From: Marinomonas rhodophyticola
GTDB taxonomy: Bacteria > Pseudomonadota > Gammaproteobacteria > Pseudomonadales > Marinomonadaceae
Assembly (NCBI RefSeq): GCF_026113935.1
Contig: NZ_JAPEUL010000004.1
Coordinates: 310,001 to 374,000, forward strand
DNA length: 64,000 bases
Direction of reading: 5' to 3'
The notes below the pieces were generated by a model, which was not told where the DNA came from, did not search any database, and saw only the letters and a program-made list of their open reading frames with translations. This document shows positions 26,733 to 36,058 of the stretch, in pieces. Position 1 is the stretch's first letter. Each line of letters begins with the position of its first letter. The position numbers and the translations under genes are program-made.

Positions 26733-27722
26733 TTACGCCAATTGCCTTGCGCCGCTGCTGTCACTTTGGTGGTGCAGTAGGTTGTCGACGGTGGTTTGGG
26801 CGATGTGGTTGAGTGCTTCGATGGTGAAGTAGCCTTGGTGGCCTGTTACGACGACGTTTGGAAAGGTGAGCATGAGCTGGAAGACGCTGTCTTGGATGAT
26901 GTGGGAAGACATGTCTTCAAAAAAGATTTTGTTTTCTTGCTCATAGACATCTAAGCCGAGGTAGCCGATTTTACCGCTGTAAAGAGCGTCGATGGCTTCT
27001 TGCGCGTGGACCAGGGCGCCACGGCTGGTGTTGATGATCATTACACCGTCTTTCATTTTGTCTAAGCTGTGTTTGTTGATGAGGTGATGAGTGGAGGCGT
27101 TCAAAGGACAATGCAGGCTAATGATGTCGCTTTGTTGGTAGATCTCATCCAGTGTGATGTATTGGCAGCCTTGGTCAATAAGTTCTTGTGATGGGTATAA
27201 GTCATAACACAGAACACGGCAGCCAAAGCCTTTCATGATGCGGCAAAATGCCGCGCCGATGCGTCCTGTGCCGATGCAGCCAACGGTCTTTCCGGCTAGG
27301 TTGAATCCCATTAGTCCTTCAAGGGCAAAGTTGCCTTCTTTGACTCGGTGGTAAGCACGATGGGTTTTGCGATTCAGGGTCATAATGAGTGCAACAGCGT
27401 GTTCGGCAACGGAGGTCGGGCTGTAATCTGGCACGTGAAATACCTTGATGCCTTCGGCTTTGGCGGCTTCTAGGTCGACGTTATTAAAGCCGGCGCAGCG
27501 CAAGGCGATGGTGTTGACGCCTTGTTGTTTTAACAAGTGAATGACGTCGGCATTAACGTCGTCGTTGACGAAACAAGACACCGCATCAAAGCCCTTTACT
27601 AAGCTGATCGTCTCCATACTGAGGCGACTTTCAAAATAGGTCATGGACACGTCTGCGTCTTTTGTGAAGGTGGCGAGGGTTCTTTTGTCGTAAGGTTTGC
27701 AGGAAAAAACAGCAACTTTCAT
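26733..27722 (-). CDS. ldhA: Fermentative D-lactate dehydrogenase
   Basis: An NAD-dependent 2-hydroxyacid dehydrogenase (329 aa), closest to E. coli LdhA, which reduces pyruvate to D-lactate. The NAD motif is GCIGTGRIGAAF (near 148-159). Catalytic residues occupy the LdhA positions: R234 (NTSRGALV), E263 (LDVYEQE) and H295 (TGHQGYFT). Length equals the family's. It is a single gene on the minus strand, without evident partners. The frame is intact. Confidence 0.92.
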   Translation of the reverse strand: MKVAVFSCKPYDKRTLATFTKDADVSMTYFESRLSMETISLVKGFDAVSCFVNDDVNADVIHLLKQQGVNTIALRCAGFNNVDLEAAKAEGIKVFHVPDYSPTSVAEHAVALIMTLNRKTHRAYHRVKEGNFALEGLMGFNLAGKTVGCIGTGRIGAAFCRIMKGFGCRVLCYDLYPSQELIDQGCQYITLDEIYQQSDIISLHCPLNASTHHLINKHSLDKMKDGVMIINTSRGALVHAQEAIDALYSGKIGYLGLDVYEQENKIFFEDMSSHIIQDSVFQLMLTFPNVVVTGHQGYFTIEALNHIAQTTVDNLLHHQSDSSGARQLA

Positions 27723-27825
27723 AAAACGTGGTCCTGTCGTTTTGTTTAAAAGGGTCTGTTATTTATAACTTAAAAACCTCGATAACGCTTGGGTTTCATT
27801 TATAAAGCTTGACGTAGCGCAAGAG

Positions 27826-27860
27826 AAAGGGGGAGGCATCTTACCTGTCCTGCCCCCTTT
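27826..27860 (-). terminator. Hairpin downstream of the MarR gene
   Basis: An 8-bp GC-rich stem (AAAGGGGG / CCCCCTTT) with a 19-base loop follows the MarR gene, which ends at 27869. The U-run on the minus strand is weak. It is a probable terminator that separates marR from ldhA. Confidence 0.5.
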
Positions 27861-27868
27861 TCTATTGT

Positions 27869-28324
27869 TTACTGAGATAAGATATCGAGGGTTTTAAGTA
27901 ACCACTCTAGCTCTTGTTCGCCTTCTAAGCGTGACGCCATGTTTTTTTCATGCTCCATAACTCGTCCACTGAGCGTTTGGAAAAACTTTTTGCCGTATTT
28001 GGTCATGAATAGGGCGTATGAGCGACGATCATTAACAGCAGGTCGGCGCTCTAGGATATCCATTTTTTCAAGTTTATCCACGGCAGCGACCATGGCGGAT
28101 CTGTCATTGCCAAGGGCTTGTGCCACGGCGGTTTGTGTTAAGCCAGGGTTGCGTTCTACGATGGCTATAATGGCAAATAGACCAGGGCTAATACCCAAGT
28201 CAGAACATACTTCGGAGAACTTGCTAAAAAAGTTCAGTTGGGCACGGCGTAGGCGATAGCCAACGAGGTTATTGAGTATGCCGAAATCTACCGATTGGTC
28301 TGTGTTTTTTGTATCGTCAGCCAT
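27869..28324 (-). CDS. MarR-family transcriptional regulator
   Basis: A MarR-type repressor (151 aa) with a central winged helix (LTQTAVAQALGNDRSAMVAAVDKLEKMDILERRP, split here only for description; the core wing is NDRRSYALFM). MarR proteins of this kind commonly control aromatic-acid or phenylpropanoid genes and release DNA when an acyl-CoA or the free acid binds. It sits directly beside the TRAP operon, with a terminator between, and about 3 kb from the CoA-dependent operon. Two palindromes in the 31.4-31.6 kb divergent gap are candidate sites. The frame is intact. Confidence 0.9.
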   Translation of the reverse strand: MADDTKNTDQSVDFGILNNLVGYRLRRAQLNFFSKFSEVCSDLGISPGLFAIIAIVERNPGLTQTAVAQALGNDRSAMVAAVDKLEKMDILERRPAVNDRRSYALFMTKYGKKFFQTLSGRVMEHEKNMASRLEGEQELEWLLKTLDILSQ

Positions 28325-28415
28325 GTGGGTCTCATTCTTTTTATTGGGTAAACAGGCATTGTAATATAAAAATTGATATTGGTGTAATGCTAAACTGTTG
28401 AGGACTCTATAGGTG

Positions 28416-28442
28416 AAAAAGCTGGCGCTGTGCCAGCTTTTT
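28416..28442 (-). terminator. Terminator of the TRAP transporter operon
   Basis: A perfect 11-bp stem (AAAAAGCTGGC / GCCAGCTTTTT) with a 5-base loop. On the minus strand it follows dctM (end at 28468) and finishes in a U-run. It is a classical Rho-independent terminator. Confidence 0.85.
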
Positions 28443-28467
28443 GTTGCTTATTGTGTCGAGGTGACCA

Positions 28468-29787
28468 TTAGCTAATTAGATGAACCAGTCCTAAGCTGAT
28501 GCCTGGGAAGATAATCAGCAAGGCGACCCTAACAAAGTCTGAGATCAAGAAGGGAATGACCCCTTTGAAACAGTCTTTGAGTTTTAGGGCATCATCAAAG
28601 GATTTAATGATAAAGACGTTCATACCCACTGGTGGTGTAATCAGTCCAACCTCTACGACAATCAACGCGAGTATACCAAACCAAATCCCCAAGTCCGCTT
28701 GCGGTATGCCAAAATCCATCACCATTATCATCGGGAAATAGATAGGAATGGTCAGCAATATCATGGCTAGACTGTCTAAGAAACAGCCCATTACCAAGTA
28801 AGTCAGTAGCATGCAGACGAGTATGGTATAAGGCGATAAACCTGAGTTCTGTATGAGTTCAACCCCTAAGTCTGGCAATCTGGATAGGGCAATAAAGACA
28901 CTAAAAAGATCCGCGCCTAACACGATGAAAAAGATCATAGCGGAAGAAACAGCGGTTCGCATTAAGCAGACTAACAGGCCATCTAAACGCATTTTCCCAT
29001 GGGTAAGCGCAAGAATAGCGGTTAAAATTACCCCGACGGAGGCGGCTTCTGTTGGGGTAAAAATCCCCATGTAAATGCCACCCAATACGGTCAAGAAAAT
29101 CCCCGTAATGTGCCACACATCTTTCGTGGATTTAATTTTTTGAGACCAGGTGGTTTTTTCACCTCTAGGTCCGGAATTCGGATAAATACGCACATAGATA
29201 GCAATGGCAAGAATGTAACCACCCGCTGCTAAAAAGCCCGGTATAAAAGCCGCGATGAACATTTTTGAAATATTTTGTTCTGTTAATACTGCAAAAATGA
29301 TCAATACCATTGATGGCGGAATTAAGATACCTAGAGTTCCACCAGCGGCCAGTGCGCCAGCCGCTAAACTGCCAGAATAATTAAGGCGTTTCATTTCAGG
29401 GAGCGCCACTTTACCCATGGTGGACGCTGTTGCCAAAGATGAGCCACAAATTGCCCCAAATGCCGCACAACCTGCAATGGCGGCCATGGCGATACCGCCC
29501 CGTTGACGACCAATCCAAGTATTACAAGTACGGAATAGCTCCGCTGTGATGCCTGAGCGGGTAGCGAGTTCTCCCATCAATAGAAATAAAGGGACGACCG
29601 ACAAATCGTAAGTAGAAAATTTAGAAATGGGCGCCGTACCAAGGTATTCCAACAAGGCTGGAAAGCCACCAATAAGAGAGTAGCCAACCGCGCCACAAAC
29701 GAGCATGGTTAATGCAATCGGAATACGGATGCTCATTAGAACGAGCAGGGCTGCCATCATGAAAAAGGCCAGCTCAATATTACTCAT
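28468..29787 (-). CDS. dctM: TRAP transporter large permease
   Basis: The 12-TM large permease (439 aa) of a tripartite ATP-independent carboxylate importer. Marks are FLLMGELATRSG, GGIAMAAIAGCAAFGAICGSS, ATASTMGKVALPEMKR and FTPTEAASVGV, with TPPVGMNVFIIK near the end. ATG 29787 is chosen because the family starts there (MSNIELAFFMM) and a GGAG site precedes it. An upstream in-frame extension of 17 residues falls inside dctQ. It overlaps dctQ by 8 bases (ATGAGTAA). It works with DctQ and DctP to import carboxylic acids with a sodium gradient. The frame is intact. Confidence 0.93.
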   Translation of the reverse strand: MSNIELAFFMMAALLVLMSIRIPIALTMLVCGAVGYSLIGGFPALLEYLGTAPISKFSTYDLSVVPLFLLMGELATRSGITAELFRTCNTWIGRQRGGIAMAAIAGCAAFGAICGSSLATASTMGKVALPEMKRLNYSGSLAAGALAAGGTLGILIPPSMVLIIFAVLTEQNISKMFIAAFIPGFLAAGGYILAIAIYVRIYPNSGPRGEKTTWSQKIKSTKDVWHITGIFLTVLGGIYMGIFTPTEAASVGVILTAILALTHGKMRLDGLLVCLMRTAVSSAMIFFIVLGADLFSVFIALSRLPDLGVELIQNSGLSPYTILVCMLLTYLVMGCFLDSLAMILLTIPIYFPMIMVMDFGIPQADLGIWFGILALIVVEVGLITPPVGMNVFIIKSFDDALKLKDCFKGVIPFLISDFVRVALLIIFPGISLGLVHLIS

Positions 29788-30283
29788 GTTTGTCTCCAAC
29801 GATCGCGTGGAACAGGTTATACAGACCACACATGCCACAAAGTGTCATGGTGACAACGCCAACAACGTATATCCACCAAGTAGGTAAGGCGAGTAACATG
29901 GATTGCTCCATGTATTCCTTGGCTTCGAGGCCGCTAAGGCTCATGCGATAGGCAAAGAGAAACGCGACTACAGTAAAAATCAAATCGCTAAGCGTATCTA
30001 ATTTAAACAGCGTGCTTGGTTTGCAATGTGCTGTAAATAGATCAACCACAACATGGCCTTTTCTGATGTAACATTCAGGCAGAAAAAGAAATATTGCCAT
30101 GGCGAGACCCATTTCAGTGATTTCATAATCGCCTTCAATCGATTGACCAATGGTTGTTCTACCGATAATGCTGGCGACGGTAATCACCGCCAGCATTAAC
30201 ATGATAAAACCACCCGTTAGCGCAAATAGATTCGACAAACGACCTAGAATAGATCTGTTTATGTCTACAGTTAATTTGATCAT
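29780..30283 (-). CDS. dctQ: TRAP transporter small permease
   Basis: The 4-TM small permease (167 aa) of the TRAP importer. Hydrophobic segments are at about residues 18-40, 55-72, 95-115 and 135-158. The family pattern EMGLAMAIFLFLPECYIRKGHVVVD is split here as EMGLAMAIFLFLPE and RKGHVVVD. It lies 23 bp after dctP and overlaps dctM. The frame is intact. Confidence 0.9.
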   Translation of the reverse strand: MIKLTVDINRSILGRLSNLFALTGGFIMLMLAVITVASIIGRTTIGQSIEGDYEITEMGLAMAIFLFLPECYIRKGHVVVDLFTAHCKPSTLFKLDTLSDLIFTVVAFLFAYRMSLSGLEAKEYMEQSMLLALPTWWIYVVGVVTMTLCGMCGLYNLFHAIVGDKHE

Positions 30284-30306
30284 GCTAACTCATCCAACTC
30301 GATGGC

Positions 30307-31343
30307 TTAAAAGTTTTGGTATTTTTGAATAAGCGAGTTTGCTTTATCCAAAAGACGTTGAGCCTCGTAGCCTTCCTTGTTCATATCTTCTATCCATTGT
30401 GTCGTAACAGGCGCCAGTGTTGTTTTCCAATGTTCGTATTCAGCGCCTTCGATGGTATTGAAAGTATTGCCACGATCAACCGCTTCTTTACGGCTCCAAC
30501 TTCATAAGCATCAAAGGCGTCGCCAATGAAACCTGCTAAAGGAACACCAGAGTTTTGATCGATGACCTTTTTAAGATCGTCAGGCAATTTGGCGTAACTG
30601 TCTTTGTTCATCGCGAAAATGAAGAATTGAGTATAGAAGCCTCGGTCGCCTTTAAACTCGGTTTGGTGTGTCGCCAACTCTTGAATTTTAAGTGGTTTAA
30701 CGACTTCAAATGGTAGCGCAGTGACATCAATAACCCCTTTGGAAAGGGCGCTTGGCATGGTTGGTACAGGCATGAATACCGTATTGGCACCAATGATGTT
30801 TAAGGCGTCAGCAAGCATTTTGTTCGGCGCACGTACTTTAAGACCTTTTAGGTCTTCTAGTGTTTTAATGTCTTTTTCACGAGAGTGAAGAGAGCCAGGG
30901 AAATGCGTGTGCATTGCAAGCAAGTGAACATCTTTTAGTTCATCTTGCATTTCTGTTTCGGCGTATTCTTGTAAGGCCATACTGGTAACGCGAGCATTAA
31001 CTGGCACAAAAGGCAGTTCAAATACGGTGGCTTTAGGGAAACGTCCAGGTGTATAACCACCGACCGTCCATGTTAGATCAACGATGCCTTTGCGGACTTG
31101 GTCGAATAACTGTGGAGGGCTACCGCCTAGTTGCATAGAAGGGTAAAGCTCAATGTGAATACGACCGTTTGAATCTTTTTCAACTTGTTCAGCCCAAGGC
31201 TGCAAGAAGTTGGCGTGCGCATTAGATGCTGGTGGCAGCATGTGGTGCAGCTTGAATGTATATTCAGGATCCGCCGCGATGGCATTGATTGACAGGATTG
31301 AGTCCGCAAGAAGCGCCAAGCTTTTTAGTTTTATTTTATTCAT
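30307..31343 (-). CDS. dctP: TRAP transporter periplasmic binding protein (frameshift)
   Basis: A DctP-type binding protein (about 345 aa) that captures an organic acid and hands it to DctQM. It has a signal peptide (MNKIKLKSLALLADSILSIN, cleavage after AIAA). Family marks are FKLHHMLPPASNAHANF, MQLGGSPPQLFDQVRKGI, and LKGLKVRAPNKMLADALN with the ligand-binding Arg. A base is missing at 30484-30489. Restoring it extends the protein through GAEYEHWKTTLAPVTTQWIE to TAA at 30307. ATG 31343 is chosen with AGGTG 6-10 bases upstream. It is divergent from the CoA-transferase operon, which suggests that the imported acid is that operon's substrate. Confidence 0.9.
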
Positions 31344-31464
31344 TTTAATCACCTGATTGTTTTTGTTATGTAAGTGCTTTTTTTATTGTTAAAGCGATGA
31401 CAAATAATGATATCCGCCATTCTTTTTCACATTCCTTCCTAAGAATAATACCTTTTTGACACAA

Positions 31465-31485
31465 ATTGTTGTGCTTTTCAACAAT
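31465..31485. promoter_or_regulatory. Candidate MarR-type operator, site 1
   Basis: A perfect inverted repeat ATTGTTG-N7-CAACAAT lies in the AT-rich gap shared by dctP and the CoA-transferase gene. Spaced TTG/CAA arms fit the style of MarR-family sites. Confidence 0.45.
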
Positions 31486-31557
31486 CGTCTTTATAGAATT
31501 TTCACTCAAGGTATTCAAAAAAAGTAACGCCCTCAAAAAAAGTTTGTAATAAAAATA

Positions 31558-31572
31558 GTTGTAATGTACAAC
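31558..31572. promoter_or_regulatory. Candidate MarR-type operator, site 2
   Basis: A perfect inverted repeat GTTGTA-ATG-TACAAC lies 54 bp before the CoA-transferase start. It shares the GTTGT/ACAAC core with site 1, so the same protein may bind both. Confidence 0.5.
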
Positions 31573-31625
31573 ATTAAAAAATCCCCAACTAATTAAACAA
31601 ATATAAAACAGATGTGAGGGTAAAA

Positions 31626-33194
31626 ATGAGTAAGGTTATTTCCCTAGCGCAAGCCGCCGATTTGATCCCTGATGGTGCCAATGTAGCTTGGTCTACAGTG
31701 GGCATGTCGTATTTTGCCGAAGGTGTTGCTAAGGCCGTTGAGCAACGCTTCATCGAGACAGGGCACCCACAACAGTTAACGTTAATTCATGACTGTGGTT
31801 GTGGTAATGGTAAAGAGGCTGGCATGTCGCACATGGCGCATCCGAATTTGGTGAAGCGTTTGATCTCTGGTCATACCGGTCAAGCGCCCAAAATGGCGCA
31901 GATGATCACAGATAATGCCATTGAAGCCTACCTGTTGCCGCAAGGCGTATTGACGACTATGTGGCGTCAGATTGCAGGGAATAAACCGGGCGTCATTACT
32001 AAAGTCGGCATGGGGACCTATGTTGATCCTTTAATTAGCGGCGGTAAGGTCACGTCTTTAACCACGGAAGACTTGGTCAAGCGCATCACGATTGAAGACG
32101 AAGAGTGGTTACTATATAAAAAATTCCCATTAGATGTGGTGGTCATTCGCGCCACAACCGCTGACGAAAATGGCAATTTGTCCGTAGAAGAAGAAGCTAT
32201 GTTAGCGGAAATCTTACCTATGGCCCAAGCCGCTAAAAACAGCGGTGGTATTGTCATTGCGCAAGTGAAATACATCGCTGAACGACACTCAATTCATCCA
32301 AAAGAAGTCAAAGTGCCGGGCGTATTGGTAGATTACATCACCGTCGCGCCTGCTGAAGATCACAAACAAACCATTACAACCACCTATAACCCAGGCTTAG
32401 CAGGTAACTCACGGGTGCCATTAAACGCGTTGCCGCCTATGCCATTTAGTGATCGAAAAGTGATTGCCCGTCGGGCAGCCATGGAGTTGAAAGCCAACGT
32501 TATGGTGAACCTTGGTATTGGTATGCCTGACGGTGTTGCCGCTATTGCAGCAGAAGAAAAAGTCTCTCATTTGTTTACTTTAACAACCGAGCTTGGCACT
32601 TATGGCGGTATTCCAGCCTCTGGCGGTGACTTTGGCGCCGCGTGGAATGCGGATGCCATTATTGAACACGAAGCACAGTTCGATTTTTATGACGGTGGCG
32701 GTTTGGATATTGCCTTCTTGGGACTGGCGCAAGCAGACAAAGATGGCAATTTAAACGTCAGTAAATTTGGTCCTAAAGTCGTCGGGCCGGGTGGTTTTAT
32801 CAATATTTCCCAGAGCGCTAAAAAAGTGGTGTTCTGCGGCACCTTGGTGAACGGCGCTAAGCTTGGTTTCGAAAACGGCAAGATGAAAGTGCTAGAAGAA
32901 GGCAAGGTGCAGAAGTTTGTCGAAGCGGTGGATCACATTACCTTTAGTGGTGCGGTGGCGCGTGCCAATCATCAGCCTGTGGTGTTCGTCACAGAGCGTT
33001 GTGTTCTTGAGTTGCGTCAAGAAGGTATGGTGCTGACTGAAATCGCCCAGGGTTTGGATCTAGAAAAAGACGTATTGAGTGCCATGGCGTTTAGACCTGT
33101 GATAGCAGACGATCTTAAAACCATGCCAGAAGCCATTTTTGCCGAACAATGGGGTGGCTTGGCCAGCATCATGGCATCAGACGTTCAGTTATAA
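31626..33194 (+). CDS. Acyl-CoA:acetate/3-ketoacid-type CoA-transferase
   Basis: A fused two-domain family I CoA-transferase (522 aa) that moves CoA from acetyl-CoA or succinyl-CoA to a carboxylic acid. The N-terminal half has ADLIPDGANVAWSTVGMS and CGCGNGKEAGMSHMAH; the C-terminal half has NLGIGMPDGVAAIA, and TTELGTYGGIPASGGDFGA holds the likely catalytic Glu (TEL). ATG 31626 is preferred because GAGGG lies 6 bases upstream. It is the first gene of an operon for CoA-dependent side-chain oxidation, divergent from the TRAP importer. It probably activates the imported acid. The frame is intact. Confidence 0.9.
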   Translation: MSKVISLAQAADLIPDGANVAWSTVGMSYFAEGVAKAVEQRFIETGHPQQLTLIHDCGCGNGKEAGMSHMAHPNLVKRLISGHTGQAPKMAQMITDNAIEAYLLPQGVLTTMWRQIAGNKPGVITKVGMGTYVDPLISGGKVTSLTTEDLVKRITIEDEEWLLYKKFPLDVVVIRATTADENGNLSVEEEAMLAEILPMAQAAKNSGGIVIAQVKYIAERHSIHPKEVKVPGVLVDYITVAPAEDHKQTITTTYNPGLAGNSRVPLNALPPMPFSDRKVIARRAAMELKANVMVNLGIGMPDGVAAIAAEEKVSHLFTLTTELGTYGGIPASGGDFGAAWNADAIIEHEAQFDFYDGGGLDIAFLGLAQADKDGNLNVSKFGPKVVGPGGFINISQSAKKVVFCGTLVNGAKLGFENGKMKVLEEGKVQKFVEAVDHITFSGAVARANHQPVVFVTERCVLELRQEGMVLTEIAQGLDLEKDVLSAMAFRPVIADDLKTMPEAIFAEQWGGLASIMASDVQL

Positions 33195-33226
33195 AAACAA
33201 CAATAATCGATAAGCGAGAAAATTTT

Positions 33227-34435
33227 ATGTCTATCAAGAATGTCGAAATTCCTTACGGCGCTTATTGGAGTACGCCGTTCACTAAGTGGCAAGGCTCATT
33301 ACAGCATTTGCATTCAATGAAGTTTGCCGCCCATGTGGCGAAAGCCGAGTTAGCCAAACGTCATATCGATCCGTTGATTTTTGACTCAGGCGTATTGGGT
33401 ATGACGGTGAACCAGTACCAATCTTTCAACGGTGCGCCTTGGCCTTTGTATGACATTGGTGCGGTAAACACCGCAGGCCATGCGGTGAATCAAGTGTGTG
33501 CGACCAGTGCTCGTGGTTTGTTTGCTGCCGCATCCGAAATTGTTTGTGGCATGGCGAATGTGTCTTTGTTGATCACAGCAGATCGTTGCTCAAATGGCCC
33601 ACATATTTATTATCCGAATGCCAAAGGCCCAGCTGGCGCGTCAGAAGATCAAGTGACTTACAACATGATGAACGATTGTGTGGGCGGTCATTCGATGATG
33701 CAAACCGGTGAAAACGTCGCTAAGCGTTTTGATATCACCCGTGAAGAATTGGATCTGGTTACTTTCCGTCGTTATGAGCAGTATCAAGATGCGTTAAAAG
33801 ACGATCAAGCTTTTCAAAAGCGTTATATGACGCTGCCGTTGTCTGTGCCAACCGCTAACTTCAAAAAAGAAGAAACGGTCATTACGGGTGATGAAGGGGT
33901 GTTCCCAACGACGCTAGAAGGCCTGCAGAAGCTGAAGCCAATTCAAGAAGGCGGAGTCATTACCTACGGTAACCAAACGCATCCCGCTGACGGTAATGCG
34001 TCGGCGATTCTTTGTCGCTCCGAAGATGTGGCATCCCTGACGGCTCGTCCTGAAATCAGAATTGAAGTGCTAGGTTTTGGGCAAGCTCGTGATGATCTTG
34101 CTTATATGCCAGCCGCGCCCATTGAGGCGGCGAAACGCGCCCTAGCGGTAGCGGGTATTGATATCAAACAAGTTTCCGCCATTAAAACGCACAACCCATT
34201 TGCGGTGAATGATGTGGCTTTGGCGAAAGCCATGGGCATCGATGTGATGACGATGAATAACTATGGTTGTTCGTTGATTTGGGGGCACCCTCAAGGACCA
34301 ACCGGTATGCGCGCCATTATTGAGCTGATTGAAGAGCTGGTCATAAAAGGCGGCGGTTATGGTTTGTTTACCGGTTGTGCGGCAGGTGATACCGGTATGG
34401 CGGTGGTTATCAAGGTTTCAGATCGCTCATTATAA
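33227..34435 (+). CDS. Thiolase-family acetyl-CoA acyltransferase
   Basis: A thiolase (402 aa) that would cleave a 3-oxoacyl-CoA to acetyl-CoA and a shortened acyl-CoA. The nucleophilic Cys lies in NQVCATSARGLFAAASEI, the His in THNPFAVNDVALAKAMG, and the C-terminal acid/base region in GCSLIWGHPQGPTGMRA and GYGLFTGCAAGDTGMAV. ATG 33227 starts the family's sequence (MSIKNVEIPYGAYW); an upstream in-frame ORF overlaps the previous gene and is ignored. It lies 32 bp after the CoA-transferase gene. It is somewhat diverged from FadA/AtoB and may be aromatic-type. The frame is intact. Confidence 0.88.
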   Translation: MSIKNVEIPYGAYWSTPFTKWQGSLQHLHSMKFAAHVAKAELAKRHIDPLIFDSGVLGMTVNQYQSFNGAPWPLYDIGAVNTAGHAVNQVCATSARGLFAAASEIVCGMANVSLLITADRCSNGPHIYYPNAKGPAGASEDQVTYNMMNDCVGGHSMMQTGENVAKRFDITREELDLVTFRRYEQYQDALKDDQAFQKRYMTLPLSVPTANFKKEETVITGDEGVFPTTLEGLQKLKPIQEGGVITYGNQTHPADGNASAILCRSEDVASLTARPEIRIEVLGFGQARDDLAYMPAAPIEAAKRALAVAGIDIKQVSAIKTHNPFAVNDVALAKAMGIDVMTMNNYGCSLIWGHPQGPTGMRAIIELIEELVIKGGGYGLFTGCAAGDTGMAVVIKVSDRSL

Positions 34436-34455
34436 AATTTTAAAGGTAATCCAAG

Positions 34456-35217
34456 ATGACTTATCAATTTATTAATTACTCCGTAGAAAATGGCATTGCG
34501 CATCTGCAGCTGAATCGCCCTGAGAAGAAAAATGCGATCAATGACAGTTTATGTCTTGAGATTGAGCAGGTGTTTTTGAATTTAACCGATGATGTCAATG
34601 TCATTGTGTTTTCTGGTAATGGCCCTGAATTTTGCTCTGGTCTTGATTTACAAGAGCACAAAGCCCGTGAGCCTTTTGAAGTGGTGAAGCATTCCAACAT
34701 GTGGCATCGGGTATTTGGTCATATTAGTGATTCTGGTATTCCGGTTGTCGCTGCTATGCATGGTGCTGTGATTGGTGGTGGTTTGGAGCTGGCAATTTGT
34801 GCTCACGTGCGAGTCAGTGAAGAAAATACTTTCTATCGTTTACCTGAAGGCAAGCATGGCATTTTTGTCGGTGGTGGTGCGTCCGTCAACGTGGCGAATG
34901 TGATCGGTGTTAGTCGTATGACAGAAATGATGTTGACGGGTCGAGATGTCAAAGCCGACGAAGGTCTACGTATTGGTTTAGCGCATTATGTGGTTGGCAA
35001 CGGTGAAGCGTTAGCGAAAGCCTTTGAGATAGCAGAAGGCATCGGCAAAAACTCAAAATATTCTAATTGGGCAATGACGACTGGGCTTGGTCGTATTAGC
35101 AACATGTCGGCACAAGAAGGTTTGTACACCGAGTCATTGATTTGCGGTATTACGCAAACCAGCGACGAAGTTAAAGCACGTATTGATGCGTTTTTGAACC
35201 GTAAAAAAGCGAAGTAA
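34456..35217 (+). CDS. Enoyl-CoA hydratase/isomerase
   Basis: A crotonase-fold protein (253 aa). It has the oxyanion-hole segments FSGNGPEFCSGLDL and MHGAVIGGGLELAICAHVRV, and the second acid region YRLPEGKHGIFVGGGASVN. It would hydrate a 2-enoyl-CoA to the 3-hydroxyacyl-CoA. It lies 20 bp after the thiolase gene. The glutamate pair of classical hydratases is not fully clear, so isomerase or lyase activity remains possible. The frame is intact. Confidence 0.88.
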   Translation: MTYQFINYSVENGIAHLQLNRPEKKNAINDSLCLEIEQVFLNLTDDVNVIVFSGNGPEFCSGLDLQEHKAREPFEVVKHSNMWHRVFGHISDSGIPVVAAMHGAVIGGGLELAICAHVRVSEENTFYRLPEGKHGIFVGGGASVNVANVIGVSRMTEMMLTGRDVKADEGLRIGLAHYVVGNGEALAKAFEIAEGIGKNSKYSNWAMTTGLGRISNMSAQEGLYTESLICGITQTSDEVKARIDAFLNRKKAK

Positions 35218-35263
35218 GTTTGCCCTTGGTAATAAAAATAACAGCAAGATCAGGAGTATTTAG

Positions 35264-36031
35264 ATGCAAATTCAAGACAAACATTTTGTGGTGACCGGTT
35301 CGGCTTCGGGTATTGGTGAGGCGGTTGCGCGTCGTTTACATGGTTTAGGCGCAAAAGTTACTTTAGCCGATGTGAATGAAGCGGGCTTGACCCGTGTGAA
35401 AGCGGCTTTAGGTGAGCGTGTGCAAGGTTGTGTGACGGATATCGTTGACGAAGATTCGGTGCAAAATGCGATTGATCAAGCGGTTGAGGCGTTTGGTCCG
35501 ATCAGTGGTTTGGTCAACTGCGCGGGTATTCCAGGCGCAGAACGTATTGTTGGTCGTGAAGGCCCACATCGTTTGGCGTCGTTTCAGCGTGCGGTGTCAG
35601 TAAACTTAATCGGTACGTTTAACATGATTCGTTTGGTGGCTGACAAGATGCAGCACAACGAGCCAGAAGCGAATTTAGAGCGTGGTGTGATTATTAATAC
35701 GGCGTCTGTGGCGGCGTTTGATGGTCAGATTGGTCAAGCAGGCTATGCGGCTTCTAAAGGTGGGGTTTGTGCCATGACGTTACCGATTGCCCGTGAGTTA
35801 GCACGCTTTGGTATTCGTGTGATGACCATAGCGCCAGGCTTATTCAAAACTCCCATGATGGATGTGTTGCCAGAAGAGGTGCAAAAGTCTTTGGGCGAAT
35901 CTGTACCATTCCCACCGCGTCTTGGCGAGCCAGATGAATACGCTGCGTTAGCGCAACATATCATTGAAAATGGCATGCTCAATGGCGAAGTGATTCGTCT
36001 TGATGGTGCGATTCGTATGGCTGCGAAATAG
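35264..36031 (+). CDS. 3-hydroxyacyl-CoA dehydrogenase, SDR type II
   Basis: An SDR (255 aa) that closely follows the HSD10/type II 3-hydroxyacyl-CoA dehydrogenase pattern. The cofactor loop is [12 protein letters not shown], with [38 protein letters not shown] with catalytic Ser and Tyr, and [11 protein letters not shown]. It would oxidise the hydrated intermediate to a 3-oxoacyl-CoA for the thiolase. It is 46 bp after the hydratase gene and 27 bp before the acyl-CoA dehydrogenase gene. The frame is intact. Confidence 0.92.
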   Translation: MQIQDKHFVVTGSASGIGEAVARRLHGLGAKVTLADVNEAGLTRVKAALGERVQGCVTDIVDEDSVQNAIDQAVEAFGPISGLVNCAGIPGAERIVGREGPHRLASFQRAVSVNLIGTFNMIRLVADKMQHNEPEANLERGVIINTASVAAFDGQIGQAGYAASKGGVCAMTLPIARELARFGIRVMTIAPGLFKTPMMDVLPEEVQKSLGESVPFPPRLGEPDEYAALAQHIIENGMLNGEVIRLDGAIRMAAK

Positions 36032-36058
36032 TTTGATGATTGTATTCTGGAGTCGATG

